Below are positions 46,587 through 58,225 of a DNA stretch of 64,000 nucleotides, piece after piece (positions within the stretch are counted from its first letter, which is position 1; each line of letters starts with the position of its first letter). The notes beneath the pieces were generated by a model. The model saw nothing but the letters and a program-made list of their open reading frames with translations, was not told where the DNA came from and made no database searches. The translations under genes and the position numbers were made by a program. The DNA lies in contig JAHLJT010004567.1 in the NCBI GenBank assembly GCA_031308135.1, positions 133,275,060-133,339,059 on the forward strand, read 5' to 3'. Origin of the DNA: Acheta domesticus. Its lineage: Eukaryota > Arthropoda > Insecta > Orthoptera > Gryllidae.

Positions 46587-46783
46587 TATCATTTGTGATG
46601 TATGTTCATACTTCAAGTCTGAAAGGTACCTTAGTTAATTGTCTATAACCTGCAATATTTGTCCCAAACTATCATCTCCCAAAAACTCATGGTGATATCT
46701 TTACACTCCAAGTATTCCTTCGCATCTTAGCATGGACAAGATGCCTTTCAGACATAAAATATGAACATACATCACAAATGATA
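46587..46783. repeat. Inverted repeat inside the hAT-type element
   Basis: ATCATTTGTGATGTATGTTC at about 46589 is mirrored by GAACATACATCACAAATGAT ending at about 46782. The arms extend to about 40 bp (CTGAAAGG/CCTTTCAG) around a ~115-bp loop. Confidence 0.8.
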
Positions 46784-46931
46784 GGGGCCGTCTAAATTAC
46801 GTAACGCAAATATCGAGTAGTTTCAATACCCCCTCCCCCTTGTAACGCACTTCCCTATCTCTATGTAAAGCAGCATAACGCTGCCTCAGACCCCCTCCCC
46901 CTTTAGCTTCACGTAATTTATGGAGGACCCC
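46784..46931. mobile_element. Short MITE, ~148 bp, GGGGYCSTCYAWAAATTACG ends
   Basis: The left end reads GGGGCCGTCTAAATTACGTA and the right end, inverted, GGGGTCCTCCATAAATTACG. Inside is a CCCCCTCCCCCTT tract repeated in similar form. ATA occurs on both outer sides. Very similar short palindromic elements are common in arthropod genomes. It sits right next to the inverted repeat above. Confidence 0.75.
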
Positions 46932-47262
46932 ATACCGATATCTGAAATGGGTTGAAAATTTCATTTGAAGCATTTTTGTATAAAGAAAGTTATATATTTT
47001 AAAAGATAAAATTTTAAATGTGAATTTTGAACGTGAATGGTTGTTTAAAAGAGAAAAAATAGGATAGAAGTTATTATGTGTAATACACTTTGGTTGTATT
47101 TTGTATTTTCAAAAGTATTTTAAAATACTATTTTGTATTTTGTATCTAAAATACTTTTATAAAAGTATTTTATATTTGGTATCTAAAATACTTTCGGCGA
47201 AGTATTTTGTATTTTGTATCTGAAATAATTTTTGAAGTATTTTGCCCAACCCTGAGAATGGA

Positions 47263-47753
47263 ATAGCGTTCTCCTACATCGCCTCGTCGGAAAAAGGTCA
47301 GAGCAGAAAAAATACACATCAAAAAGATGCTCATCGCCTTTTTTAATAGTCAAGGCATAATCTGCAAAGAATTTCCACCTGAGGGAACGACGATGAATGC
47401 TGCAAGTACATTGAAATTTTGACAAGTTTCATGAAACTTCTACGCAGCGTAAGACCCCAGTACGCACAACAAGGTTCATGTTTTTTGTTCACGACAATGT
47501 TCGCCCTCACACAGCCAATATCATCCAACAGTTACTGACAAAAAACGGGGTGGTGCAATTTGAACAACTCGCCAGATCTCAATCGTCATACTCGCCAGAT
47601 CTCAATCCTCGAGTCTTCGTCTTATTCCCACGACTCAAACTCGCTTTCAAAGAAAAAAGATTTGACGACATTCCTGACATCCAACAAAACGTGACGAGGC
47701 TTTTGAACTCCATCTCAAAAGAAGACTTTACAAAGTTTCCAGGATATATATAG
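47263..47753 (+). pseudogene. Mariner-like transposase, C-terminal half
   Basis: Resumes with EW.SPTSPRRKKVRAEK, MLIAFFNSQGIICKEF.PEG, then after frameshifts FVHDNVRPHTAN (second catalytic aspartate in HDN). The end reads YSPDLNPRVFVLFPRLK..FKEKRFDDI, and then VTRLLNSISKEDF. In mariners the third aspartate lies in the P(C/N)DF-like position after SPDL.P. Here the sequence is PRVF, so that residue appears lost. A short segment (TCGCCAGATCTCAATC) is duplicated at about 47569-47604. Confidence 0.85.
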
Positions 47754-48317
47754 CAGATGTCAGCTGTGCGTAGTAATGGGAGGTGACGATTTCGAAGGAC
47801 AGTGAGGTAACTTTCGTTAATATTTCATCTACATTAATGTTACAGGACTATTCACCCAACTTTATTGTCAGAGGCGCAACTTCATGCATGACTGCGTTCC
47901 ATGCTACAATAGGAAAGAAACTTGGAAAATATAAGACACTGATGAGTCCGTGCTTCAATGGGCTGAGCATAACTCTGACATGTAACACACAGAAAATATT
48001 CAATCTCTAGTTATAAAAGATTGAAGAAAAGAAGGCCCTACCTACTAGCTCATAAAAAAACTTATTTCCCTTTGATGAAAAGACTATGAAACTGAAAGAA
48101 TGGATGAAAGATGGAAAAAATGTTGATTATGAATAATATCATGTTTATAAAACATTAGATACATGCACACAGTTTATTTTCAAGATCTATGGTAACAAAA
48201 GCATTTTTATCTCATTCAATAACTTAAATAATTTGACCACCTCTGAATGTGGGCAGGCAGAATGGGCGTGAGCAGACGGAGGGACGTAGATAGGGCTCGC
48301 TAGGTAGGGGCGGTAAA
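47754..48317. other. No gene seen
   Basis: The sequence after the mariner end probably includes its 3' terminal region, but I could not define a terminal inverted repeat. AT-rich to 48240. Confidence 0.45.
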
Positions 48318-48868
48318 TTGGTTGATTGATTAGTGATTCCGTACGCGTCAACTTTTAAGATCATTAATCCCATAAGTGTAGTGCTTTTGTGTTTAGTAGA
48401 GAGGTAGCGGTGCCCTTCCCCGGGTGAACAGTGAGATCCGGCGCCGGCCTACCCGTAGGCTAACGGGATTTCCCCATACCAGGTTCTCCTACCAGCGGGG
48501 CACCGCCCCACCATGGACAAGCTCCAAGCTTACGACCGGTCTCCCGACATGTGTGGCAGTGAAGTGCATGTAAGCGTGTGTGTAAGGGGTGAGGATCGGA
48601 CGAGAAAGAGGAAGAAAAGATTGCGCGCGGTCCGTGGCCCGTTTGTTAGTAACTTCTCCGGCATTTGCCTGGTGTAGATCGGAGAAAAACCGAAAAATAA
48701 CCAAGCCGGCCACTAGAATTCTCCTCTAGGCTGCGGCCGAATTCGGTCTAGCTGTGTAGCAATGTAGCTGGTATCGAAAATCCTACCACTGTCGGCACTC
48801 AAACCCTAGGACCTCCCTTGTCAAGCACTGCAGTGACATCGGTTGACGCCCTGAGCCACCCAAGCCGG
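48318..48868 (-). mobile_element. SINE-A copy, full length
   Basis: Best minus-strand copy. A box TGGCTCAGGGCGTC (about 48848-48861), then CACTGCAGTG, GGGAGGTCCTAG, and B-box-like GGGTTTGAGTGCC (about 48794-48806). The body includes the core CTACACCAGGCAAATGCCGG. The tail is (AATC)n-like at 48318-48331. Length is about 550 bp. Confidence 0.85.
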
Positions 48869-51057
48869 CGAATAGAGCGGGAGGGTGGCGCGGCGGGGGT
48901 GGCGGGAAGGGAGGGCGAGCGGGGACGCGAGGCTGTGAAAATGACGCGCGCCGACAGCCTGTCCGCCCGCCGATCTGCCGCTCAAACACCCTATGTAAAA
49001 CCAATATTTGACCTTCCGACTGGGCGGGCGGCGGCCCCAGCGCCGACGCAACAGGCTGCGCCGCACGGGAAAGCCAGCGGAAGGCAGGCAAAGGCGAATG
49101 ACAGAGGACGGACAGGTACGCACGTCTGAGTGGACTTAATAAAGAGTAAGACTGGCGATTTTAGAGACCGTTGAGAAGCGAACGTACTGTAGGGTTGGCT
49201 TCCCTACAATCTACAGCTGAATTACCCTTGAAAATAGATTTTATTACATCGGAGCGAATATTTTGTTAACAATCCTTGCAAAAAATTCTCATTTCTTTCT
49301 ATACTCAAAATTCTACTAGGGGAGGGATCACAGAATTGTGAAAATGTGTACAGAATTCACTTCTCCCGAAGCACGTCGCATACAGTTTTAATAGTTTTTG
49401 ACGTAAAATAAATAAATACGAGAAAACTGTGCAGTATTGAATTATTCGAAGTTAAAGGATCATTAGCGTAGGCCTATAAGAAAGTATTTCATTAGACTTC
49501 ATTTACCTGAAAAATATGGCATAATTACGATAGATAATTTTGCGAGCGCTTTGTTTTATTCATTTGTTGCAGGTTTATTTTTATTGAACAATTGAGGGAG
49601 TAATATCTATTAAGAGTATGTTTGAGGAACTGATGGCACAGACACAGTTCTATTAAATTGTTATAGTTCTTCTGTGTGCAAAAAAGAAAAAGAATATTTC
49701 AGAATGTTATATGCTGAGCTCTATAGTCTGGTTGTATGGTTTAGATAAATAACGTTCACGTATTTCTTGTAGGTGAGAGAAGAAATCACTAACTACTCTT
49801 GTACTCAAGTTAAATTAATTGAATGATAAATATTAAAGAATCCATTGCACATCATACGAGACATTTGAAGGATATTCAAGGAAGTTCGCACATTTAGGAA
49901 AGTACTATTTTGGTAGGTAACTCGTTTACTCGTTTACCGTTTTAAAATCATTGGCATCCATAGGATCTTTGACGTTGAGTATTAACCTGTAATGCAATTC
50001 TGCACATCTTATCTGCTCACAGGATCCGGTCATGTAGTACATACAGCCCGTACACGCAACTAAATTAACACTCAATGACACAAAAGTTTTAAAAAACACA
50101 ATTAACTACACTATGTTGGGCATTCCAGATTCTTTCAAATTCTATTAGCCTTCATGCAGCTCATGCATTTTTGAAACGTACATTCCCGCCTGAGAGAAGA
50201 CATAATATTCTGGGAAAGCTCATCCTGTAGTATCCAGACCTTTAGATTGCAAATGAAAATTATTCATTTGCAATAATGCAAAAATGCCATCCTCGTGATC
50301 CCTGCAAGCCTCTTTTCATTGAGCTTGGAATCTTACCATTACCGTGCCTATTTATTTAAGAATCTGTAATTTTTGTCAAAAATGACTTACTTAACTGTGG
50401 AAACATTTTCATGCAATACTGATATTTATAATTACAACACAAGTCGTAGAAATCACAATCATCAAGTGTCAGTATCAATGACTCGCTGCAAGAAAATCCA
50501 CATACATGTACGTCACTTTACAACGCATTGCCAGATGACATTAAACAATTACCCAAATTTAAGTTAAAAGTAAAATATTTTCTGCTGCATATTGTTTTTA
50601 TACAATAAGAGACTACTGATAATCAGAAAAAATATTTATTTTAACAGAACTGTGACATATAATGCATTAGTTTATATTTGTATTGTATAATTTTTTTTAA
50701 AAAAACTTAATACGCTTGTAACAAGCTAGCATAATTTTAAAAAAAAACTTAATACGCAAGTAAGTAATATTCTTCAGCTTCTGGGTCAATGACCCCCATC
50801 TCGATTAGATTTTTGTTCTGTTTCCCTGACCCATTGAGCAAATGGTGAGATGTCCACTTGTTTTGCTTCTAGACATAAATCCATCTTCACTATGCGCATG
50901 TTATGCTCTCTTTTTGCTTGTAGTGGTAGGAGTAGAGCTAGGGTGAGTCACTATTTTGTTAGCAATGTAGGAAAATCAAATTTGGAGTTCGTTTACCGAT
51001 GCAAATAAGTTTTCTATAACTGTGGAAGGAAAATGTCTAGTTTCTGTAATGTTAGTA
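48869..51057. other. GC-rich patch then AT-rich, no gene seen
   Basis: 48869-49120 is GC-rich with open frames lacking a domain. The rest is AT-rich. A short AAAACTTAATACGC motif is duplicated at about 50702 and 50745. Confidence 0.45.
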
Positions 51058-51878
51058 AATGTAAGTGTGTGTTAGGGGTGAAAATAGGTCAAGGAAGAGA
51101 AAGGAACCCGGTCCGTTGCCCGGTCCGTTGTTAAGTAATGCTCCGGCATTTGCTTGATGTTAATCGGAGAAACATCGGCAATGGTGGCCCAGGGTATCAA
51201 CTGCAGTGCCTTTGACATTAAGGACCTTGGGTACGAGCCCGATGGTGGCCAGATTTACGACGTTGGCTTGCAAGCAAGGTGGAATGCAGCCGCTGTCTGA
51301 AGAAGCATTGTAGAGAGCGGCTGCTCTGATCGGTATTTTTCCGTGGTTTCTCTGTTCAATACCAGGCGAACGCTGGAGCAGTACCCTAAATAAACGGACC
51401 TTCGTTTTCTTCTTTGTTGACCTCTCTTACTTGTCCCTTTCTTCCTTCTTACTTACACACACATACACTCAAAATAATACACTACCACACAGGTCGGAAG
51501 ACCGGTCAGAAGCTTTGAGTTTGCCCCGGCTGAGACGGTGCCCACGCTGGTAGGAGGTGCATGGTTGGGGAAAATTCCCATAAGCCGACGTAGATGGGCG
51601 ACGGAACTCGCCAGTCAGCAGGGGAAGATCACTGTCGTCTCCCGCGATATAAATCATGTCTCATAAGGACCCTCGTCCTTATCCGCTTATGCGCCCGGTA
51701 TCACTAATGAATCAATCTATCAATCAATCGGAGAAATCTCGGAAATCTATTGATCTGAGCAGCCGGCCGTAGACTCCTCCCAACACCATCTGATATCGTT
51801 CTTTATATTTAGCTTTTGCCGAACATCCTGCCCCCGTCTGGGTTCGAACTCTAGGATCTTCCAGTCTTAGGCACTGTA
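51058..51878 (-). mobile_element. SINE-A copy interrupted by another SINE-A
   Basis: Minus-strand copy in two parts, 51058-51178 and 51726-51878. The right part keeps GGGTTCGAAC at 51840-51849 (B-box area) but stops before the A box, where the ~155-bp tandem repeat begins. The tail side is also truncated. Confidence 0.75.
51179..51725 (+). mobile_element. SINE-A copy, full length, inserted in another SINE-A
   Basis: Plus strand. A box GGTGGCCCAGGGTATC (51183), B box TGGGTACGAGCCC (about 51228-51240), the body with core TACCAGGCGAACGCTGGAGC (about 51360), and tail AATCAATCTATCAATC up to 51725. It is flanked by AATCGGAGAAACATCGG (51162-51178) and AATCGGAGAAATCTCGG (51726-51742), a 17-bp duplication with two mismatches. 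This defines the element's ends and its ~547-bp length. Confidence 0.85.
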
Positions 51879-52900
51879 CGGCAAGCCCTGAGAGCGAACG
51901 AGAGCTTGGCGTTGGCGTGGGCGTCGCCGTGATCACGCAGTCACCCAGGGTCACCATAGGCAGTGACATCAGTTGATGCCACGAGCTAATTAAACCGGTG
52001 ATGATGAACTGGCTGAGTGGTGCATACGACAATACGGCAAGCCCTGAGAGCAAAGGAGAGCTTGGCGTTAGCGTGGACATCGCCACGATCGCGTAATCAC
52101 CTAGAGCAGACCTGCACAGCATTTTGCACTTTCACTGACCTCAGGAGCTGCGTGCGGGCAACTCGGGTGCAAATGAGAAAATCGATGAAGGGTGGGGTTG
52201 AGACCCAATCTAGGAGTGGGGACCACTAGAATACGCGATTTGAAAGATAGCGCGTAAATTTAAAGTGCAATCGGCAAGAACGTGACGGTCAAATAATTCA
52301 AGTAATATTGTCTTTTGTATTATATTGCAATGTTTGTTATCGGTATATGAAGGGCGAAATATGAAACTACAGCGAATTATATATATTAGATTTCGACACC
52401 AAGAATAATAATTGCTTGCAGGGCTTATAATGTAATTCGCTTTGCTACGATGTAATCACAAATTTAGAGTTGTGCTAAACACAAACTTTTGATACTGAAT
52501 TGGTTTTGTTTGATGATGACAGCAATAAACTATTTTTATTAACTATGTTTAATTGAATAAGACGGTTCTCTCAAAGCAAAAACGTATTGTTCTTAAAAAA
52601 TGCCACAAGCTAACTAAGCCGGTGATGAACTGGCTGAGTGGTGCATGTGACAATACGGCACGCCCTGAGAGCGAACGAGCTCCGGGCGTTGGCATGGGCG
52701 TCGCCATGATCGCGTAGTCACCCAGGGTCACCGTAGGCAGTGACAGCAGTTGATGCCATGAGCTAACGAAATCTGTGATGATGAAACTGGCTGAGTGGTG
52801 CATGCGACAATACGGCACGCCCTGAGAGCGAACGAGCTCCGGGCGTTGGCATGGGCGTCGCCATGATCGCGTAGTCACCCAGGGTGCTGGCCGCTGGCGC
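51879..52900 (+). repeat. Degenerate tandem repeat, ~150-158-bp unit, two clusters
   Basis: Units begin near 51879, 52031, 52653 and 52811. Each reads ACGGCAMGCCCTGAGAGCGAACG, GGCGTTGGCRTGGGCGTCGCC and TCACCCAGGGTCACC, then GTGATGATGAACTGGCTGAGTGG. An unrelated AT-rich stretch (52105-52595) separates the two clusters. The CTGGCTGAGTGG word resembles a tRNA A box, but no B box is present. Confidence 0.75.
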
Positions 52901-55769
52901 CGCCGCAGTGACAAGTTGTGCGACACGACTTGCCACTCCAGGACGGAGAGCCTGGATCCAGCCGACGCACACAGCCTCCGGCGCCCATTCTCTTCGCCCC
53001 GCTCCTCACCTCCTTCGCTCCCAGGGGATAACTGATATAATAGAAGACTCACCTATGTGTTAACAAACAGACTACGCTACTCAAGTTACAAACGTGAAAT
53101 TGGGAATGTAGATTCTTGTAATAATGCATGCAACTACACAGAACGTTTTGTAAATTCATCTCATGAAAAAAACTCGAAACGTGAAAATTAGAAAATGGTA
53201 GAGGTCTTCAGAAGTTATAACGATGAGTATGTATTCAGGTGCATTTAACCTGACAAATCCAAATAACTCGAAAAATAAACATAAAATCATAAAATTTCCC
53301 AGTCAAGAAAATGAATATTTCAATAGGGAACATCTGCCTGAACGAAAATCAAACCTCTCCCCAGCACCCTGTGAGTGGGGCGGGGGGAACTTTGAAATAT
53401 TAAATGGAAACCTCCATTTTATGGTAGATTAGGATTTTATACTAAAAAATACGTAAGTTTTGTCTAAAACATTTTTTGATTCGTGATAGATGGCGCTGTA
53501 ATCTCAAAAATAAGATTGTTGATATCGCAATAATTTGATCACGCAATTTTTGGCACTCCTGCCTTCGTTCACATGGTACTCACGCTTCTGCAACACGGAA
53601 GAGGTGAATGGACATCGCTGGCGCCGCTTTCTTAGCGCAGCCACCGCAAGAATCCGAAGCTGTCGACCGACCCTCCCTTTCGGTGGCAAGAATCCGAAGG
53701 TGTCGACCACGCCTCACGGTCAGGCGCGCCCTGCTTCGGCGCACAGGGCTCGACAGTGAAGCCGCCCCGACTCACTGGATCACCTTTTCGGAGACGCCTG
53801 CCTCGGTGTTGAACGTTCCTCCAAACACAAAACACGATGTGCTAGGCTGGACGCAGCGTTGAGCTCGCCATTTCTCGGTTGCAAATGCTCGTCCCTCGTT
53901 CCTTTCAGCTTTGCATTTTTCTTCAAAGCGCGTCGATTGAAAACTGCGCGGGCTCGAGTTTTCGTCGCAGGCGTGGACGTGTATCCGCAGGTGTTCGTAT
54001 TGGGTCGTAATTGAGTGAGATTTAATTTACGGCACGAAATTCATGTGCAAAATGGCCCCCAATATTAAATTTTAGATCTGACAATGACTCAAGTTGCACG
54101 CTTCCTAGTAACGTTACTCACTCGCACGAAATCTCCGTCCGCTCGCAACACAGCTCTATTCTAGTTGGTCACTAAAAAGCGGAGTAGTTTATGCACGTAT
54201 TCTGTTTCATAAAATGATGGCTTCCGTCCACCACGTCGAACACTAGGATTTGCGCAAGGATTATTTCCTTTACCTAAACGGCGTAATGGCCGAAGAGAAC
54301 ATTTTGTAATACGACGGATTGTACACCAGAAAATATATCGAACTACTCGATAAATCCCTTCGATGAATTATAGGAGACTGAATTTTGGACTACTCTCTTC
54401 GACAATTTTCAGGAGCTGTCCCATTTCTCAACGGAACAAAGATTTCGCCCATTGGTTCCCTCACTTTTATAGCAAAAGCCATGCGATTTCCAGTTTCTTA
54501 TCTCTTCGTTCTAATTTGGCCATGGTCAGTTTATGTTCCACTTGGTGGGGTCAATCACAACATTCACCGGATCACTTTCGCCGCTTCCCCACGCTCAACG
54601 CTTGGGAAACCATCGCCTTCTTAATGCTAATATTACGTCCTATGGCGTTATGTATTGAAAGTTTCACAACTACGAGGCGCGAAATCATAATTCGCTAGTG
54701 GAAACACACTTACAATTTCTAAAAAGCAGAAAATTACACGCTTGTACAGGGTCGCGGTTGAATTGGAAGATAATTTGGGATCACCTGTCGATGTAATTTT
54801 CATGTACAAAAATCCACCGTTCCGAGATGTTTTGCACGTCAAAGTATGTTTCTTTTCTAACAGAGGACCCGCGTTAGATTTCCCCGACATTTTGGTATTG
54901 ATCTCCCAATAGTTTGAAAAATGTTGCCATCCCTGGTCGCGCCTAGTCGGCGTCTCGCCACTCTGGAGCTCTTGCAACTTACTCGTTTGGCGTGCTAATG
55001 CTCTGCCGCTTTATGGTTTTCCGATATCGCTACGTGGCCATGCAGAAATTCATGAAGGCCCCTGGAAATCATGAATATTTTGCACGTCCCGGGCTATTGT
55101 AGAGCGTGCATGCTCGTAGGGGCCAATAATGCAGTCGGGATGTAGCAACTTTCATCAAGGATTTTTAGAGTACAGACGGTAAAAATATTTTACCTGGAAA
55201 AAGGGCATACAAACATTTTCTTTGGGTATGTTGTTAGTACTCAGGCACCAGTTAAAACCCAAAGTTTTCGACCTCCCAGAACACGTGCTAACTCGGGGAG
55301 ACCCGAAAAACTCTGTATATTTCTGCCTTTTTTATTTTTTCCGTAACTCTTTAACGTTTCACTCCTCAGGAAAAATGATTTCATTTAATTTTAAAGAGGA
55401 TAAAATTTCCTACAACTTTTGTACTAAATATTGTTTTCGAAGCTATATACCAAGCGAGACTATCTTGACTTTTCTGATAAGTTTTGTAAACAGAAAATTG
55501 CTCCAATCATCATAGCAACTGTCGAAAGGCACTTTTTGTTATTATGGGATTTTAAATATATAATTTCTTTTGTTTCTCACAACAATTCTAAATTTTATCA
55601 AATTCTTATGGTATTCAAGATATTGTGCTTTTGAAGAAGGATGAGTATAATACAAAACATCACGACGATATACGAAACTAATGTATGGGCCACTACCAAT
55701 GTTAGGACAGCAGTAAAATTAACTATGTAACCTAAAGGATGTAACACTAAAAAAACAAAGCGCTAAATA
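52901..55769. other. No gene recognised
   Basis: 52900-53000 and 53580-53830 are GC-richer. A CAAGAATCCGAAG.TGTCGACC word is repeated at about 53650 and 53688. The remainder is AT-rich. Open frames lack recognisable domains. Confidence 0.4.
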
Positions 55770-55914
55770 GTACATTATGAAACGATGATGTAATGATGGG
55801 TATTAATACACGAGTGTGATATTACGATACGAGCGAGGTACGAGCGAGTATCGTAAACTTCACACGAGTGTATTAATACCCATTACATCGAGTTTCATAC
55901 GGTACTTTTTCTAC
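55770..55914. repeat. Hairpin element, ~66-bp arms
   Basis: The two arms are near reverse complements over about 66 bp: GTACATTATGAAACGATGATG at 55770, mirrored at 55914. They contain GGGTATTAATACACGAGTG on one side and CACGAGTGTATTAATACCC on the other. The centre is a short GAGCGAGGTACGAGCGAG loop. A related partial copy is at 18719-18806. Confidence 0.85.
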
Positions 55915-56799
55915 GGTACTTATGGTAACTTTTATAAGTTAAACTTCTTCCCTGAATCGTTTCCTGGCAGTCGACATGCAAGATTCAGCCAAGGCCACCT
56001 AGCGGACACCTCACTACCCTACACCTGCAGGTGGCTGTGCTTTACCAGAGCGCCGGCGAGGGACTACAAAAGTTGCGGCAATAATATTCCGACTTCCGTA
56101 TTTTCGCATTTGCTCTCATTTCTGGAAACGTCAACACCATCAGAAAGAACCACCATTCACTAAATATTTTAAACTAAAGAATTTGCCGGTTTTTTAAAGA
56201 CAACCACACAGAAGCAGCAAATAACACAAAATGACTTGCGTTCAGATCTTAACCTCACTGAAAGTTCTCTTCAATGACTACCACTGCGCTAGTCAAATAG
56301 GATAAAAGTGAAATGACGATCCAATTTATTTTTAATAATATTTCACGTAAAAATTACTACTAATAAAATAAAATTAAAACTGAGAAGCTTAATAAAATAT
56401 TAAATGCAATTTTAATATACACACTGGAACGAAACATTTACTGCAACAATTCTCAACGATTAATGAAGTGACAATACTTGATATGTAAGCGTCTCTGAGA
56501 TTGGCCAAGGACCTGTATCATAATGAAATCTGTATCAAAATGACCATCATTATGCAACTGGTTGCAGCGATCTAAAGACAGCGATATACAATGGGAGTAG
56601 AAAAATATTTATAAAATTAGTACAAACAAACATTAACTAAGTGTACAAAAACACTGCAAATGAAAAGACAAAACACAGAATAAAGAGCTGGCCTCATCCC
56701 TGCATACCAATGAACAGCTTATTACTTTCTCATATACGTACGTATATAAGGAGTAATATAGGTATTATAGAGAAACTTATGTATTGCTGCGGAATATTT
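55915..56799. other. No gene seen
   Basis: Mixed then AT-rich sequence without recognisable repeats or coding domains. Confidence 0.45.
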
Positions 56800-58225
56800 T
56801 TTTGAGATTTCTACGGAAATACACGGTTTGGGGTCCCCTGATACTGGAAAAGTAGTTCTTTTCAAAATGTCGCGTCGGTCCGTCCATTTGTCCGTCCGGT
56901 GACTGTGAACAACACTAGCGCCTAAACCATACGTACGATTTCTTTCAAAATGGATATTCCCCTGTCGATCTGCTTCCACTTGAGGCGCCGCGATTTTGAA
57001 AAACTTTCTTCAAAATTTGGGCGTACTTTACGTAAAGAACCCCGAGCATTTTCTCAAAAACGGTTCCAAATTTTTTTCTTCGAATTTCTTGTAAAGATAG
57101 GGTAAAATACACTTGTAAATATGACATACGTCCCGTTTTAACGGTAAACTCTGATTTTTTTGAAAATTGCAAAAGTAAAATATTTTCAGCGTCTTTCTAC
57201 AACTACAAAATTGAAGAAAGATTTTTCCTCCAAATAATCTTGGTTCTCCAAAGTGAGTTCTGTCATTAAGATCCTGTACATTTTTTTGAAATTTTGTGTA
57301 TTTTTCACGCAATATTGCGAGCAATATTTGCAATTTTAAAAAATTACAAAAACAAGATTTTCACAAAAAAGGCTCAAAATTTCTTCTTTAAACTTTTGTT
57401 AGGGATATTGCTAAATGTATTCTATGAAATGACATAATCGACACATTGCTCTACACTTTTGTTTTCTCAAAAATTACAAAATGTAATTTTTTACTTTCTC
57501 TCACTCGGTAATATTTACATTGGTGGCGATTTTTTCACATTATTATATTACGAGTACATGTGTTTTAAATTATTTCAAGTAAAGTTTGCCTAGAACTCCA
57601 CCGTTTTCTGTGAAAAGTAGCTCAAAATTCCGCATTTTCAGAAACGCTCAAACGCCATTTTCTCAAAAATAGCTGAGAAATTTTCTTCATACTTCTCGAA
57701 CGGATAGTGCTAATTACACTCTTTAATATGACGTAAAGTTCAATTTGGTATACTGTGTTAGTTTTTGCGAAAGATTACGTAAATGTAATTTTTTTGAAAA
57801 ATCTTTCACACCATTAATATGCACATTACTAGCAATTTGTAAACACTATTGTACTTGTGAGTGTAAGTGCTTGAAATGACTTCAAATGAAGGGTTTTCGA
57901 AACCTCAAGAATTTTCTGTGAAAAAGAACTTCAAATTTCGCATTTTTAGTAGCGCTTCAACGTCATTTTTTCTTAAACGGCTCCAAATTTTTCAAAGAAA
58001 ATTGCCATTTAAGACGAGGTTTCACTGTTCTTTAATATTCTAATTTAATATTTTCGTTCTACCGTTAGGAAACCGAAAAATTAAGAAAATGTAAAAGAAA
58101 TTTACTTCGGGCGACGATAGATGGCAGTTGGCACGAGTATGTGGCAATTCGGAATAGCTAGCTGAGACAGAAGGAAATAGAAAACTAATACGGGAAAGTC
58201 TGTGACATTCTGTAGCACTACTAGT
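56800..58225 (-). repeat. AT-repeat family, copy II
   Basis: Reverse-orientation copy of the element at 9460. It shares the GGCGCTAG...GTTCACAG flank of the minisatellite site (about 56895-56930), CCATTTTGAAAGAAATCGTACG, and the terminal CATTCTGTAGCACTAC at 58225. The other end reads ACGTACGTATATGAGAAAGT, corresponding to ACGTACGTATACGGGAAAGT in copy I. Degenerate ~250-300-bp internal repeats are present here too. Only about two units occupy the minisatellite site. Confidence 0.7.

Larger units (their letters stand above)
45294..47254. mobile_element. hAT-type element, 1961 bp, inserted in mariner
   Basis: Ends CAGAGTTGGGCAGTA and, inverted, CAGGGTTGGGCAAAA. An exact 8-bp duplication AGAATGGA flanks it on both sides. 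Both subterminal regions (45300-45450 and 47095-47240) are packed with GTATTTTGTATCGAAAATAC-like words, probable transposase-binding repeats. No hAT transposase is recognisable inside. The frames at 45659-45886 and 46105-46359 match nothing I know. The interior includes CCTAAAA-type repeats near 45850-45960 and 46490-46560. Confidence 0.85.
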
